From NCBI RefSeq assembly GCF_041647995.1, contig NZ_JARRIB010000004.1, forward strand, positions 1 to 64,000: 64,000 nt of DNA, read 5' to 3'. The position numbers and the translations under genes were made by a program. The notes beneath the pieces were generated by a model, which saw only the letters and a list, made by a program, of their open reading frames with translations, searched no databases and was not told the origin of the DNA. Source of the DNA: Pyrococcus kukulkanii. GTDB taxonomy: Archaea; Methanobacteriota_B; Thermococci; Thermococcales; Thermococcaceae. How positions within the stretch are numbered: the stretch's first letter is position 1; each line of letters opens with the position of its first letter. Positions 46,906 to 55,170 of this stretch are shown here, in pieces.

Positions 46906-48269
46906 GTGGAAAGATGACAAAGGGTGTCCAGATTTTAAGGGGCGACCCGAAAAAGGCCATAATAAAGCTCTCAATCCCGATGATGATAGGCATGTTGGTG
47001 CAGACAATATATAACCTCGCCGACGGAATATGGGTCTCTGGCCTCGGCCCGGACGCTCTGGCCGCCGTTGGACTTTTCTTCCCGATTTTCACGGGGATCA
47101 TAGCACTCGCCGCAGGTCTTGGTGTGGGCGCGAGCTCCGCGATAGCGAGGAGGATTGGAGCCAGAAACAAGAAAGGAGTCGACAACGTTGCCGTGCACGC
47201 CATCATTCTCTCGCTCCTCTTGGGTGTAGCTATACCGGTTGTCATGCTCCCCACGATAGATTCGTTCTTCAGGTTAATGGGCGCCAAAGAGGATGTCGTT
47301 GAGCTGGCCACAGCCTACGCGAGGGTGCTCCTTATTGGGGCTTTTATGGCCGTCTTCAACAACGTCGGAAACGGTATCCTAAGGGGAGAAGGAGATGCAA
47401 ACAGGGCAATGCTTGCAATGGTGCTTGGTTCAGGACTCAACATAGTTCTTGACCCAATATTTATTTATACCCTAAACTTTGGAATCGTTGGTGCCGCTTA
47501 CGCAACCTTGCTCTCCATGACAATCACTTCACTTTTCATTGCTTACTGGCTCTTCATCAAGAGGGACACTTACGTTGAGATTACCCTCAGAGACTTCTCG
47601 CCGAGCTGGGAAATCCTTAAGGACATATTGCGTGTTGGTCTTCCTGCCTCACTCTCTCAGCTCTCCATGTCTATAGCGATGTTCTTCCTCAACCGCGTTG
47701 CGATAATGGCGGGCGGGGAAAATGGTGTTGCCGTCTTTACCAGTGCTTGGCGTGTTACGATGCTCGGAATAGTACCAATACTTGGTATGGCTGCTGCAAC
47801 AACTGCAGTAACTGGAGCCGCTTACGGGGAGAGAAACACTGAAAAGTTGGAAGCTGCCTACCTCTACGCAATAAAGATAGCATTCATGATAGAGCTTGGC
47901 GTAGTCTCCTTCATAATGGCCTTCGCTCCTCAAGTGGCCTATCTTTTCACGTACTCCGAGATAGCACAGGTGATAAAGCAGGAACTCATCTCCGCCCTCA
48001 GAACCCTTCCAATATTTTTACTCCTAACACCCTTCGGCATGATGACCTCCGCAATGTTCCAAGGCATAGGTGAAGGAGAGAAGTCTCTGATTTTAACGAT
48101 ATTCAGAACTTTGGTCATGCAGGTTGGCTTCGCTTATACCTTCGTGAACCTGGGGCTCGGCCTTAGGGGAGTTTGGCTGGGGATAGTTGTCGGGAACATG
48201 GTGGCAGCTGTTATGGGCTTCACCTGGGGAAGAGTAAGAATAAGGGCACTAAGACGAGCTTTGAGGTGA
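46902..48269 (+). CDS. MATE-family efflux transporter
   Basis: 455 residues with about 12 membrane helices. The MATE signatures are seen: SIPMMIGMLVQTIYNLADGI and GDANRAMLAMVLGSGLNIVL. It exports cationic drugs or metabolites against Na+ or H+. The start overlaps the marR stop, so the two are co-expressed. Confidence 0.9.
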   Translation: MSGKMTKGVQILRGDPKKAIIKLSIPMMIGMLVQTIYNLADGIWVSGLGPDALAAVGLFFPIFTGIIALAAGLGVGASSAIARRIGARNKKGVDNVAVHAIILSLLLGVAIPVVMLPTIDSFFRLMGAKEDVVELATAYARVLLIGAFMAVFNNVGNGILRGEGDANRAMLAMVLGSGLNIVLDPIFIYTLNFGIVGAAYATLLSMTITSLFIAYWLFIKRDTYVEITLRDFSPSWEILKDILRVGLPASLSQLSMSIAMFFLNRVAIMAGGENGVAVFTSAWRVTMLGIVPILGMAAATTAVTGAAYGERNTEKLEAAYLYAIKIAFMIELGVVSFIMAFAPQVAYLFTYSEIAQVIKQELISALRTLPIFLLLTPFGMMTSAMFQGIGEGEKSLILTIFRTLVMQVGFAYTFVNLGLGLRGVWLGIVVGNMVAAVMGFTWGRVRIRALRRALR

Positions 48270-48847
48270 AATAAATAGAATATGGGTATTATATCTGATA
48301 GAAGCTTTCCATCCACCCTCTTTATTAACTCCCTCTTAGTTTCTACATCGGCTTTTGATCCCTCAATTATCACCGTTGGCGTGGCTTTCCTCAAATTAAC
48401 CTTCGTTTTCACACGTCAAAATGTTTAGCAAACTTGACTAATACTCCAAAGGACCTTTCATTATGAGTTAGACCTTTTCATTATTAGCCAGAAAACGCTC
48501 TCTTCACGGTGGGAGAGTCACCTTTAACAGTTTTTTGTGTAATACCCAAGCTAAGGCGGGAAGGTTTATGGACTCGTCACTTGCTTCCGTTGCTAGTTCC
48601 AGCTCCAGCCCGCAGGCTCGATTTTGGTCCTATTACCCTTTGACTTGAAGTTCCTTGGTAACCTCCCCAAGCCTACATTCCAATAGGGCTTCGACAGTTA
48701 AAGACCAATTGGGTAGTTGGATCCCGCCCTAACGGACAAGGCTTGAAAAAGAGTCACTCAATATTGGCAGAAGAAGCATCTCAATCTTTTGTGCCTATGC
48801 ACAAAGCTTATATGAGAAAAAAATTTCAATTAAACGGGTGATGTAAC
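48270..48847. other. Intergenic region with decayed coding fragments and a regulatory end
   Basis: On the minus strand from GTG 48412 about 45 residues look coding (KATPTVIIEGSKADVETKRE) before the frame runs into the MATE gene, so this may be a gene fragment. 48550-48760 has higher G+C and partial coding character in several frames (minus-strand VEALLECRLGEVTKELQVKG before a stop), without a recognisable family. The last 60 bases hold the operator and TATA of the next gene. Confidence 0.4.
48788..48815 (+). promoter_or_regulatory. Inverted repeat beside the TATA box of the NifX-like gene
   Basis: TTTGTGC (48788-48794) and GCACAAA (48799-48805) flank CTAT. The TATA-like GCTTATATGAG (48806-48815) follows at once. 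A regulator bound here would cover the promoter. Confidence 0.5.
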
Positions 48848-49243
48848 ATGAGGATAGCTGTTCCAGCCGTTGATGATAAAGGCTTAGAAAGCGAAGTGAG
48901 TAGACACTTTGGCAGGGCAAGGTACTTTGTATTTGTTGACGTTGAGAACAACGAAATTAAAGGTGCGGAGGTCGTTGAGGTTCCTTTCGAGGAGCATGGA
49001 CCAGGGGATCTTCCAAGGTTCGTCAAGGAGCACGGAGGAGAAGTCGTCCTTGCTTATGGAATGGGGCATAAAGCGATTTCATTCTTCAACGAGCTCGGCA
49101 TAGAAGTCGTTACTGGGGCCTATGGAAGAATAAGAGACGTGGTTGAGGCCTTTATACATCAGGTTCTGGAGTTAGATCCTCACTGGAAGGAGAAGATAGA
49201 GCGCGAAAAGGAAAGGGAGGGATGCGAAAAGCCCGGGCAGTGA
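48848..49243 (+). CDS. Dinitrogenase iron-molybdenum cofactor (NifX/NifB C-domain) family protein
   Basis: 131 residues. It has MRIAVPAVDDKGLESEVSRH, then FGRARYFVFVDV and a Gly/His-rich AYGMGHKAISFFNELGIEVV, the fold of small proteins that carry Fe-S or Fe-Mo clusters. Pyrococcus does not fix nitrogen, so a general cluster or metal-binding role is likelier. GGGTGATG is a good ribosome site. A charged Lys/Glu tail ends with Cys. Confidence 0.8.
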   Translation: MRIAVPAVDDKGLESEVSRHFGRARYFVFVDVENNEIKGAEVVEVPFEEHGPGDLPRFVKEHGGEVVLAYGMGHKAISFFNELGIEVVTGAYGRIRDVVEAFIHQVLELDPHWKEKIEREKEREGCEKPGQ

Positions 49244-49313
49244 GATGGTTTCTAACGAGGGGTTCAAAAAATCTTTAAAATTTTTCATATGGTGCAATCT
49301 TCTGGTGAAGTAA

Positions 49314-50318
49314 ATGAGGATAAGTATAAAGGACTTTGCTCCTAGCTGGTTCGCGAGCGTTATGGGAACAGGAGCTTTAGCTTTGACGAGCAAAGCGTAC
49401 TCATCGAGGCTTCCAGCCTTAGCTGGATTTGCGAAGTTCCTCGTCTACCTCAACACCCTCCTATTCTTCATCCTTCTAATTCCATGGCTTCTCAGATGGG
49501 TGAAGTACACGGAAAACGCCTTAGAAGACCTAAAACATCCGATGGTGAGCCACTTTTACGGGACGATAGCAGTGGCCATGCTCGTCCTCTCGGCCGATTA
49601 TCTGGTCATACTCAAAAAGACCACCATCGCGAAGGCATTCTGGATCCCTGGGACAGTTCTAACGATATTCTTTGCTCTGCTAATACCCTATTTGATGTTC
49701 GTGGAGAAGGAGATAGACCTCAAGTCCGTTACCCCAGCCTGGTTCATTCCCCCCGTGGGGCTTATCGTGATTCCCATGGGAGGTGCGGGCCTAATCTCAA
49801 GCTTCTCTGGAACTGCCCGGGAGATCGCCTATGCGGTTAACTACTTCGCCTGGGGGGCTGGCTTCTTCCTTTATTTGGGCCTGTTCGCGATAGTGTTTTT
49901 CCGCTTCATAAGACACGAACCGATGCCCTGTGGTATGGCTCCAGCTGTATGGATAAACCTCGGACCCATTGGAGCAGGAACTTCAGCTCTCTACGCACTC
50001 GTCAAAGCCAGTGAGTTCCTAACAGTTAAAGAGCCTTTCCTGGCGTTCGGTTTAATATTCTGGGGCTTTGGCGTCTGGTGGCTGGTGATGGCCATCATGA
50101 TGACCATCTACTACATCAGAAAACTCAACTTACCCTATAGTCTGGCTTGGTGGGCCTTCATCTTCCCACTCGGAGCCTACGTGGGGGCAACGCACAACGT
50201 TGGTACAGCCTTTGGTATAGGAATTATAGACAGCTTTGGCTTTGTTCTTTACTGGCTTCTACTGGCGATGTGGCTGATCACGGGTGTAAAAACTGTAAAG
50301 CACGTGCTTCTCGAATGA
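49314..50318 (+). CDS. SLAC1/TehA (TDT) family transporter
   Basis: 334 residues with about 10 membrane helices. It starts MRISIKDFAPSWFASVMGTG, the first pore helix of the TehA/SLAC1 fold. Later elements include LGPIGAGTSALYAL and SLAWWAFIFPLGAYVGATHN. Members pass anions, C4-dicarboxylates or sulfite. TATA-like CTTTAAAATTT lies about 40 bases upstream. Substrate unknown. Confidence 0.8.
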   Translation: MRISIKDFAPSWFASVMGTGALALTSKAYSSRLPALAGFAKFLVYLNTLLFFILLIPWLLRWVKYTENALEDLKHPMVSHFYGTIAVAMLVLSADYLVILKKTTIAKAFWIPGTVLTIFFALLIPYLMFVEKEIDLKSVTPAWFIPPVGLIVIPMGGAGLISSFSGTAREIAYAVNYFAWGAGFFLYLGLFAIVFFRFIRHEPMPCGMAPAVWINLGPIGAGTSALYALVKASEFLTVKEPFLAFGLIFWGFGVWWLVMAIMMTIYYIRKLNLPYSLAWWAFIFPLGAYVGATHNVGTAFGIGIIDSFGFVLYWLLLAMWLITGVKTVKHVLLE

Positions 50319-50353
50319 TTTTTAACTTTTTATTGATTGTTAGATTTAAACTA

Positions 50354-51304
50354 TCATTCTCCCAAGAGACCCTTTATAATGAGCTCAGCCGCTTCATCCT
50401 CTGTTAGACCCTTAGCCATGAGCTGAATGAGCTGGGCTTCGTTTATCCTTCCTATGGATGCCTCGTGCGTGAGCTCGGCCTTGTCGTTCTTTACCCTTAG
50501 GAGAGGAACGGTCTGAACGTCAGCATCACCTTTAACAATCTCGTGGCACTCAACGTGGCCCTTTGCATAGTCACCGAGGCCGTAGGCCTCGTTTATGACG
50601 TTAGCTCTTGCCCTGTCAAAGGCTATAACCGTGCTCCTTAGTTTTGCCCTTGAGTGTGCCCCCTCCAGATAGGCGACTTCCTTTATCTCAACTGAATCAT
50701 CTTTAACTGCCTTCACCTTCGACTCAAGCTCAAGAACAGCCCTCTCATCGAGTCTCGCGATCATCTCAAGCTTCAGCTTCTTTGCCCTGTGCTTCGTTAG
50801 AGAGAACCTCCCCGTGTAGCGGGCACCCCTGCCCACATCCACCTCTGTCTTGCCGATCATCCTTACACCCTCGCCGTGCACGTGTTCATCGTCGTAGAGC
50901 ACGCTTGAACCTTCTCCAATTTTTATCCTTGTCACCGCCTCGTGGGCGAAGTTCTTTGCGTAGGGAAAGATGCAATGGGATATGAATTTAACCTTCGAGT
51001 TTTTGCCGACATTTATGTCAAAGACAACCCTCTGGTACCCCTCGCTTTTCAAATAACCAGTGCAAAGGTGAACGGGAAAGGGAAGCTCAACGTTGTCCGC
51101 GATTTTAACTTCAGCTTTAACCCCGTTCTCAATCTCCTCCCCCTTTATCTCAACCCCTGGAACATTGTTGAGCCCGATGATTTTGTCTCCGCTGATGATT
51201 ATCGCTGCTATTCTGCCCTCAAAAAGGGAGGTGTCAAGACCTTCTCGCTGATAGGCCTCAACTAACGCCTCGTATTCTCTAGTGAGATCAATCTTTATCG
51301 TCAT
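50354..51304 (-). CDS. sufB: SufB/SufD-family Fe-S cluster scaffold
   Basis: 316 residues from MTIKIDLTREYEALVEAYQR with GGAGGGCTGAGG upstream. The right-handed beta-helix region of SufB/SufD is seen (VFDINVGKNSKVKFISHCIF; TKHRAKKLKLEMIARLDERA) and the C-terminal helical part (THEASIGRINEAQLIQLMAK). It is short like archaeal SufB-type proteins. With SufC it builds [4Fe-4S] clusters for the many Fe-S enzymes in the window. It directly follows sufC. Confidence 0.85.
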   Translation of the reverse strand: MTIKIDLTREYEALVEAYQREGLDTSLFEGRIAAIIISGDKIIGLNNVPGVEIKGEEIENGVKAEVKIADNVELPFPVHLCTGYLKSEGYQRVVFDINVGKNSKVKFISHCIFPYAKNFAHEAVTRIKIGEGSSVLYDDEHVHGEGVRMIGKTEVDVGRGARYTGRFSLTKHRAKKLKLEMIARLDERAVLELESKVKAVKDDSVEIKEVAYLEGAHSRAKLRSTVIAFDRARANVINEAYGLGDYAKGHVECHEIVKGDADVQTVPLLRVKNDKAELTHEASIGRINEAQLIQLMAKGLTEDEAAELIIKGLLGE

Positions 51305-51306
51305 CC

Positions 51307-52017
51307 TCAGCCCTCCGGGAAGGAGCATCTTCTACAGGTCTTCCGATAGTAGTCAACGACCTCATGTGAAAAGCCTTTCTTCACCAATCTGCCTGCGCAG
51401 ATGAAGTATGAGAAGTCTGTTTTGGCTGCTATCTCCTCGTGGTGGGTGATGAGTATCACGGTGGTACCGTACTTCTGGAAATAGTTGAGAACCCGCTCTA
51501 TGAGTTCTTTGGCCGTTATGTCGAGGCCCGAGTCAGGCTCATCGAGAATTGCATACCTCGGTTTAAGGAGAAGAAGCGATGCGAGCTCTATTCTCTTCCT
51601 CTCACCGCCGCTCAAGCTTTTATCCACAAAGCGGCGAGCATAAAGCTCGTAGGGCAAGCCTACAAGTTCAAGGACTTCCCGTATTTCATCTTCCTCTATT
51701 CTGAGCTTCCCACCGAGGGTAAGATAGTCCCTCACGGTTATGCCCTCATACCGAGCCGGCTCCTGCCAGGCCATGCTTATTCCCCGTCTTGCCCTTTCTG
51801 TAACGCTCAGTTCTGTTATGTCCTCGCCGTCGAGGAGAACATGGCCAGATGTGGGTCTAAGCTCTCCAATTAAAATGCGTGCTACGGTGGATTTCCCTGC
51901 GCCATTCGGCCCAAGTATTGAGTAGCTTATCCCCTCTCTGAAGGTCATGTTTATTGAGTGGAGAATTTTTCTACCATCCCTTGAGTATTCAACGTTCCTT
52001 AGGCAGAGCATTTTCAT
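51307..52017 (-). CDS. sufC: SufC, ATPase of Fe-S cluster assembly
   Basis: 236 residues from MKMLCLRNVEYSRDGRKILH. The open frame to 52095 overruns the promoter palindrome, so it is not the start. Walker A is GPNGAGKSTVARI, signature SLSGGERKRIELASL, Walker B ILDEPDSGLD and H-loop LITHHEEI. It drives conformational change of SufB during cluster building. Same operon as sufB. Confidence 0.9.
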   Translation of the reverse strand: MKMLCLRNVEYSRDGRKILHSINMTFREGISYSILGPNGAGKSTVARILIGELRPTSGHVLLDGEDITELSVTERARRGISMAWQEPARYEGITVRDYLTLGGKLRIEEDEIREVLELVGLPYELYARRFVDKSLSGGERKRIELASLLLLKPRYAILDEPDSGLDITAKELIERVLNYFQKYGTTVILITHHEEIAAKTDFSYFICAGRLVKKGFSHEVVDYYRKTCRRCSFPEG

Positions 52018-52023
52018 CCCCAG

Positions 52024-52039
52024 AATTTCATTTGAAATT
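52024..52039. promoter_or_regulatory. Palindrome in the sufC promoter
   Basis: AATTTCA-TT-TGAAATT lies just before the sufC ATG (52017) and after the TATA-like AAATTTTAAGTTAA (minus strand, about 52040-52055). Its core TTTCA-N2-TGAAA is the same as in the palindrome before the MarR gene at 46473-46488. Confidence 0.6.
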
Positions 52040-52146
52040 AACTTAAAATTTTCTGCCCAGGATTGACCAAAACTTTTGGTTGAAAACAATGACATATGAA
52101 AAATATTTTAAATTAATGTCGGTATCTTTTCCTTGAGGTGATAACA

Positions 52147-52563
52147 ATGTCCAGTGAGGAGGCTCCCATCATCGGGAAAGATGCACTTGGGAGGCCAGTT
52201 AAAGATTTAAGCGTTATCCCATGGTGGGGAGTTGATAGGAAGAAGATAGAGTGGTATCCGAGGATAAACTACGACAGATGTGCGGGATGCGGTCTTTGCT
52301 TTGTAACATGTGGAAGAAGGGTATTCGACTGGGATAAGGAGAAGGGGAAACCAGTTGTTGCGAGGCCCTACAACTGTATGGTTGGATGTAGCACCTGCGC
52401 CATGCTCTGTCCCTGTGATGCCATAGAATTCCCCGATAAAGCCTATGTGAGGAAATGGGTAGCAAAAGCGAAGGTGGTTAAAAAAGCCTTTGAAATCGTT
52501 GATTCCATAATGCCCAAGAATCACCTAAGCGAAGAAGAAATCAAGAGCACTCCAGAGGGATGA
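52147..52563 (+). CDS. Ferredoxin-like protein with two [4Fe-4S] sites
   Basis: 138 residues; ATG 52147 follows AGGTGATAAC, a GTG at 52138 lies in that site. Two Cys sets are visible, CAGCGLCFVTCGRR and CMVGCSTCAMLCPC, giving a 2[4Fe-4S] fold near residues 45-100. A Trp-rich front segment and a helical tail are additions. It is divergent from sufCB across 130 bases, a sensible place for a cluster acceptor and electron carrier. Confidence 0.85.
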   Translation: MSSEEAPIIGKDALGRPVKDLSVIPWWGVDRKKIEWYPRINYDRCAGCGLCFVTCGRRVFDWDKEKGKPVVARPYNCMVGCSTCAMLCPCDAIEFPDKAYVRKWVAKAKVVKKAFEIVDSIMPKNHLSEEEIKSTPEG

Positions 52564-53031
52564 GGGGATATCGTGCCCTAGTTAACAGGGAATGGGGGAA
52601 TTCTCTCTACCAAATCACTAGCTCTCTAAGGTAGGAAATAATGGAAAACCTGGGTAGAAGGGTCTTTAACCTATAATTACAATCATCTAGGGTTATAAGG
52701 TCCATTATGACCCCCTATTATCTTTTTTACCTGTTCTGAACTTATTTTGAAGTCATCAGATGAGTTCCAAACCAGCCCCCAGCTATGGTAAATTGAAACC
52801 CAGAGGAACAGTTTCCAATCCAGCGTCTTCACTCTCCAGTAGGTTAGAAAATCGCTGAGGAACGGGAAGAACACGGGCAATGCCGTCATTGCGGCGACCT
52901 TTTTGGTTCGTAGCCGAGCATTATAAGAGCATGGCTGATTATACCTCATTTACTGACGCCGAGAGGATTGCCAAGGAAACCCACTATTCCTTCAATTAAT
53001 GGATCCTTAGTTTTCACTGCTTCCCCTTCTT
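52564..53031 (-). other. Decayed region with two coding-like minus-strand fragments
   Basis: From 52683 a minus-strand frame ends a protein tail (MTALPVFFPFLSDFLTYWRV ... EQVKKIIGGHNGPYNPR). Just upstream another short frame reads KDPLIEGIVGFLGNPLGVSK then TGA. Neither has a convincing start or family. The region borders IS605-type relics, so these are probably remnants. Confidence 0.35.
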
Positions 53032-53160
53032 TTGGGCCTGAAGAAAATTACCGTGCTAGGAGATAGTACAAAAGCCATAAACCTCAGAGAACACATGGTT
53101 TGGGAGGTAAACTTGCTCGCCAAGCTTTTCGTGCTTTATTTCTCCCGAAAACTTCGCCGT

Positions 53161-53307
53161 TTAGGGCGGGGATGCAGACACTCTAAGATCGAAGTTAAAT
53201 ACCTCACCATAATTTTGAGGAAGGTAGCCGACGATTCCGGAAGGATAGCCGTTGAGAGTGAGGGTACTCCCGGTGAAGTCTCACGAAGCCCCGCCCTTAA
53301 GGGCGGG
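53161..53307. mobile_element. Small IS200/IS605-type relic (MITE-like)
   Basis: TTAGGGCGGGG (53161-53171) and CCCCGCCCTTA (53289-53299) are inverted with one mismatch. The right end forms the perfect 18-bp palindrome CCCGCCCTTAAGGGCGGG (53290-53307). Such C/G hairpins mark ends of Thermococcales IS605-type elements. The inside reads on the plus strand like a TnpB C-terminal tail (GRIAVESEGTPGEVSRSPAL). It sits inside the broken radical SAM gene. Confidence 0.5.
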
Positions 53308-53455
53308 ACAGATCACGCTGATATAGAGCCAGATGGAACCGTAGTTCCTTGTGTTTTCCTTCCATTACCAATTGGAAATGTCAGAAATAGATCATTCAAT
53401 GAAGATATGGGAAAACAACAAGATATTCAATATCCTTCGCGATAGTGATAGTTAG
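53308..53455 (+). pseudogene. Radical SAM/SPASM protein, middle fragment (frameshifted)
   Basis: The fragment reads DIEPDGTVVPCVFLPLPIGN followed by VRNRSFNE, then changes frame: one extra base at GAAGATATGG is needed to read IWENNKIFNILRDSDS. This is the SPASM region of radical SAM proteins (PC..P..GNV...SFEEIWEN). Upstream it abuts the small IS605-like relic, downstream a TnpB element. Its continuation is at 54287-54499. Confidence 0.65.
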
Positions 53456-54286
53456 GAGGGGGCTGTTTCCGTTATTAGTGTCTTTGTGTATCATTTTGTT
53501 CTTTTTAGTGCTTTGAGGGCTATTATGTAGGCGGATGCTGCATGCCTGTCTAACCCTAACTTTCTCTGCAGTTCTTCCGTGCCGGTAGAAGTTCTGGCGG
53601 GGTTTACGAAAACCACCCTAAGTCCGTAAAGTGGAGCCTTATACGCGATTCTCTCAATCACCGAATTCCTGAACGTGGCAACCTTGTAATTGTAATTCCC
53701 CCCGTACCTCCCACCATTCCTGATCCAGTAATACTTCAGGTAGCCAAGCACTTTGTCGAGGAGTTCACCACTCCTGTTCACGATTGCGAGATTTACCCTG
53801 TCAGAGTTTACATCAATTCCACCAATATTATCACCCAAAGGGCTCTCAAATCGCTTCATAACTTCATGGTAAAGTCAAGGCGAGTCATGACTTGAATTTC
53901 TCCAAAAACGTGCATGCTGTGAGGGTAGAAGTTCGCTTCTTTCACAATGACCCTTGCCGGGTACGCGAACTTTCCACTCACCGAAAGCTCAACAATCCTA
54001 TCAAGAACCTTCCTATACCCTCTCGAAAACTTCACGTCAAGCTTTATCCTCTCAGAATTCTTGGAGTAATCAAAAGTGAGCACTTCCACCTTGTCCTTGT
54101 AGAGGCGAATGTTTTGATTCCCCTTCTTGTCCTTCTCACCCTCGCACTGGAATAAAAGCCAGTCCGAAAGCTCGAGCTTTTGAATGTCCACCCCAAGCTT
54201 TTTTGCTGACTGAAGTGTTGAATAAATGAGTTTTGCCATTCCATCAACATACCTCCTGTTTGGGAGGATACCCCCGCCTGTTTTCT
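53456..54286 (-). mobile_element. Decayed IS605-type insertion carrying a TnpB relic
   Basis: These ~830 bases separate two pieces of one radical SAM gene and contain only TnpB sequence on the minus strand. The ends are estimated from where the SAM reading resumes; exact boundaries and target site are not visible. No TnpA is present. Confidence 0.55.
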
Positions 54287-54293
54287 TGCGCAA
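53491..54293 (-). pseudogene. tnpB: TnpB-related protein, truncated, frameshifted and internally deleted
   Basis: Two minus-strand frames join at 53856-53859. The first holds LPNRRYVDGMAKLIYSTLQS and AYPARVIVKEANFYPHSMHV; the second has the RuvC-I motif NIGGIDVNSDRVNLAIVNRS, then VLGYLKYYWIRNGGRYGGNY and the RuvC-III motif GLDRHAASAYIIALKAL. The family normally has about 60-70 residues with the RuvC-II Glu between GELLD and VLGYL; they are missing. The N-terminus is cut and no zinc finger is seen. It cannot be an active guide-RNA nuclease. Confidence 0.75.
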
Positions 54294-54499
54294 GGGCCTA
54301 TCATTACACTCTTGACTTGAAAGGAGATGACCCAGGATGTATAATAAATAAGCATTTTTGGGAAGAAATAGTGAAGCATGGGGAGCCCAAAGGGCTTACA
54401 GAAGTTAATTGGGTTGATGAAAGTGTTATCCTTTGGGGACCGGTCCCTTTATGTACCCATATTACAGAGGTCTCGAGGCTTCAGGGGAGAAAATCGTGA
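54287..54499 (+). pseudogene. Radical SAM/SPASM protein, C-terminal fragment
   Basis: The frame reads CARAYHYTLDLKGDDPGCI and ends SVILWGPVPLCTHITEVSRL with a stop at 54499. CxARAY.YTGD...DPGC is the characteristic end of SPASM-type radical SAM proteins that modify haem or peptides. It continues the fragment at 53308-53455 across the TnpB insertion. Confidence 0.65.
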
Positions 54500-54551
54500 G
54501 TAGGAGTTACGAAGTTCCAGAAATTCATACTTAAAGATGAGGAAGGGAGCA

Positions 54552-55142
54552 TTAGAGAAGTTTTTCCAAAAAGTACTCATGGATCCTCGTATCGTCAGTA
54601 AGCTCGGGGTGGAATTCTAGCCCTATGATATTGTCCTGCTCAACACCCACAACCCTGTCCTCGAGCCATGCTAAGGGTTTCACCTTGTCACTAAGTAACT
54701 CAAGTATCCTGGGAGCCCTTATAAAGACTCCTATAAATGGCTCATCATCAAAGGAAAGCTTCACGGGTGCCTCAAAGCTGTCTACCTGCCTTCCGTAGGC
54801 GTTCCTATTAACTTTCACGTCAAGGATCTTTAGAAATTTCTGTTCTGGAGTTGCTCCAATTACCTCCTTGGATAACATTATCAATCCCGCGCATGTTCCC
54901 ATCACTGGCAGCCCATCCTCAATAAGCTTTTTCACAGGCTCAAATAATCCTGTCCTCTGCATAAGCCTTGAAATTGTAGTGCTCTCTCCCCCAGGGATTA
55001 TTATCGCGCTTATCTCTTTAAGCTGTTCTGGTTTCCTGAGCCAAATTGGCTCTCCGGACACCCCGAGGTTTTTCATAGCTCTCTTTGTGGCATCAATATG
55101 CTCGCTGACATCACCCTGCACTCCAATAACCCCTACCTTCAT
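54552..55142 (-). CDS. pdxT: Pyridoxal 5'-phosphate synthase glutaminase subunit PdxT
   Basis: 196 residues, usual length. Oxyanion segment IIPGGESTTISRLM, nucleophile Cys in MGTCAGLIML and the His-Glu pair in GLEFHPELTDD are present. It supplies ammonia to PdxS, which makes PLP from ribose 5-phosphate, glyceraldehyde 3-phosphate and ammonia. It lies 36 bases after pdxS in the same direction. Confidence 0.97.
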   Translation of the reverse strand: MKVGVIGVQGDVSEHIDATKRAMKNLGVSGEPIWLRKPEQLKEISAIIIPGGESTTISRLMQRTGLFEPVKKLIEDGLPVMGTCAGLIMLSKEVIGATPEQKFLKILDVKVNRNAYGRQVDSFEAPVKLSFDDEPFIGVFIRAPRILELLSDKVKPLAWLEDRVVGVEQDNIIGLEFHPELTDDTRIHEYFLEKLL

Positions 55143-55170
55143 TCTAAAACCTCCTAAAAGAAAAAGGGGA

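Noticed and set aside
54233-54499. ATG at 54233 as start of an 88-residue gene
   Set aside because: The first ~18 codons are antisense to TnpB; only the part from 54287 has protein character, as the tail of a broken radical SAM gene.
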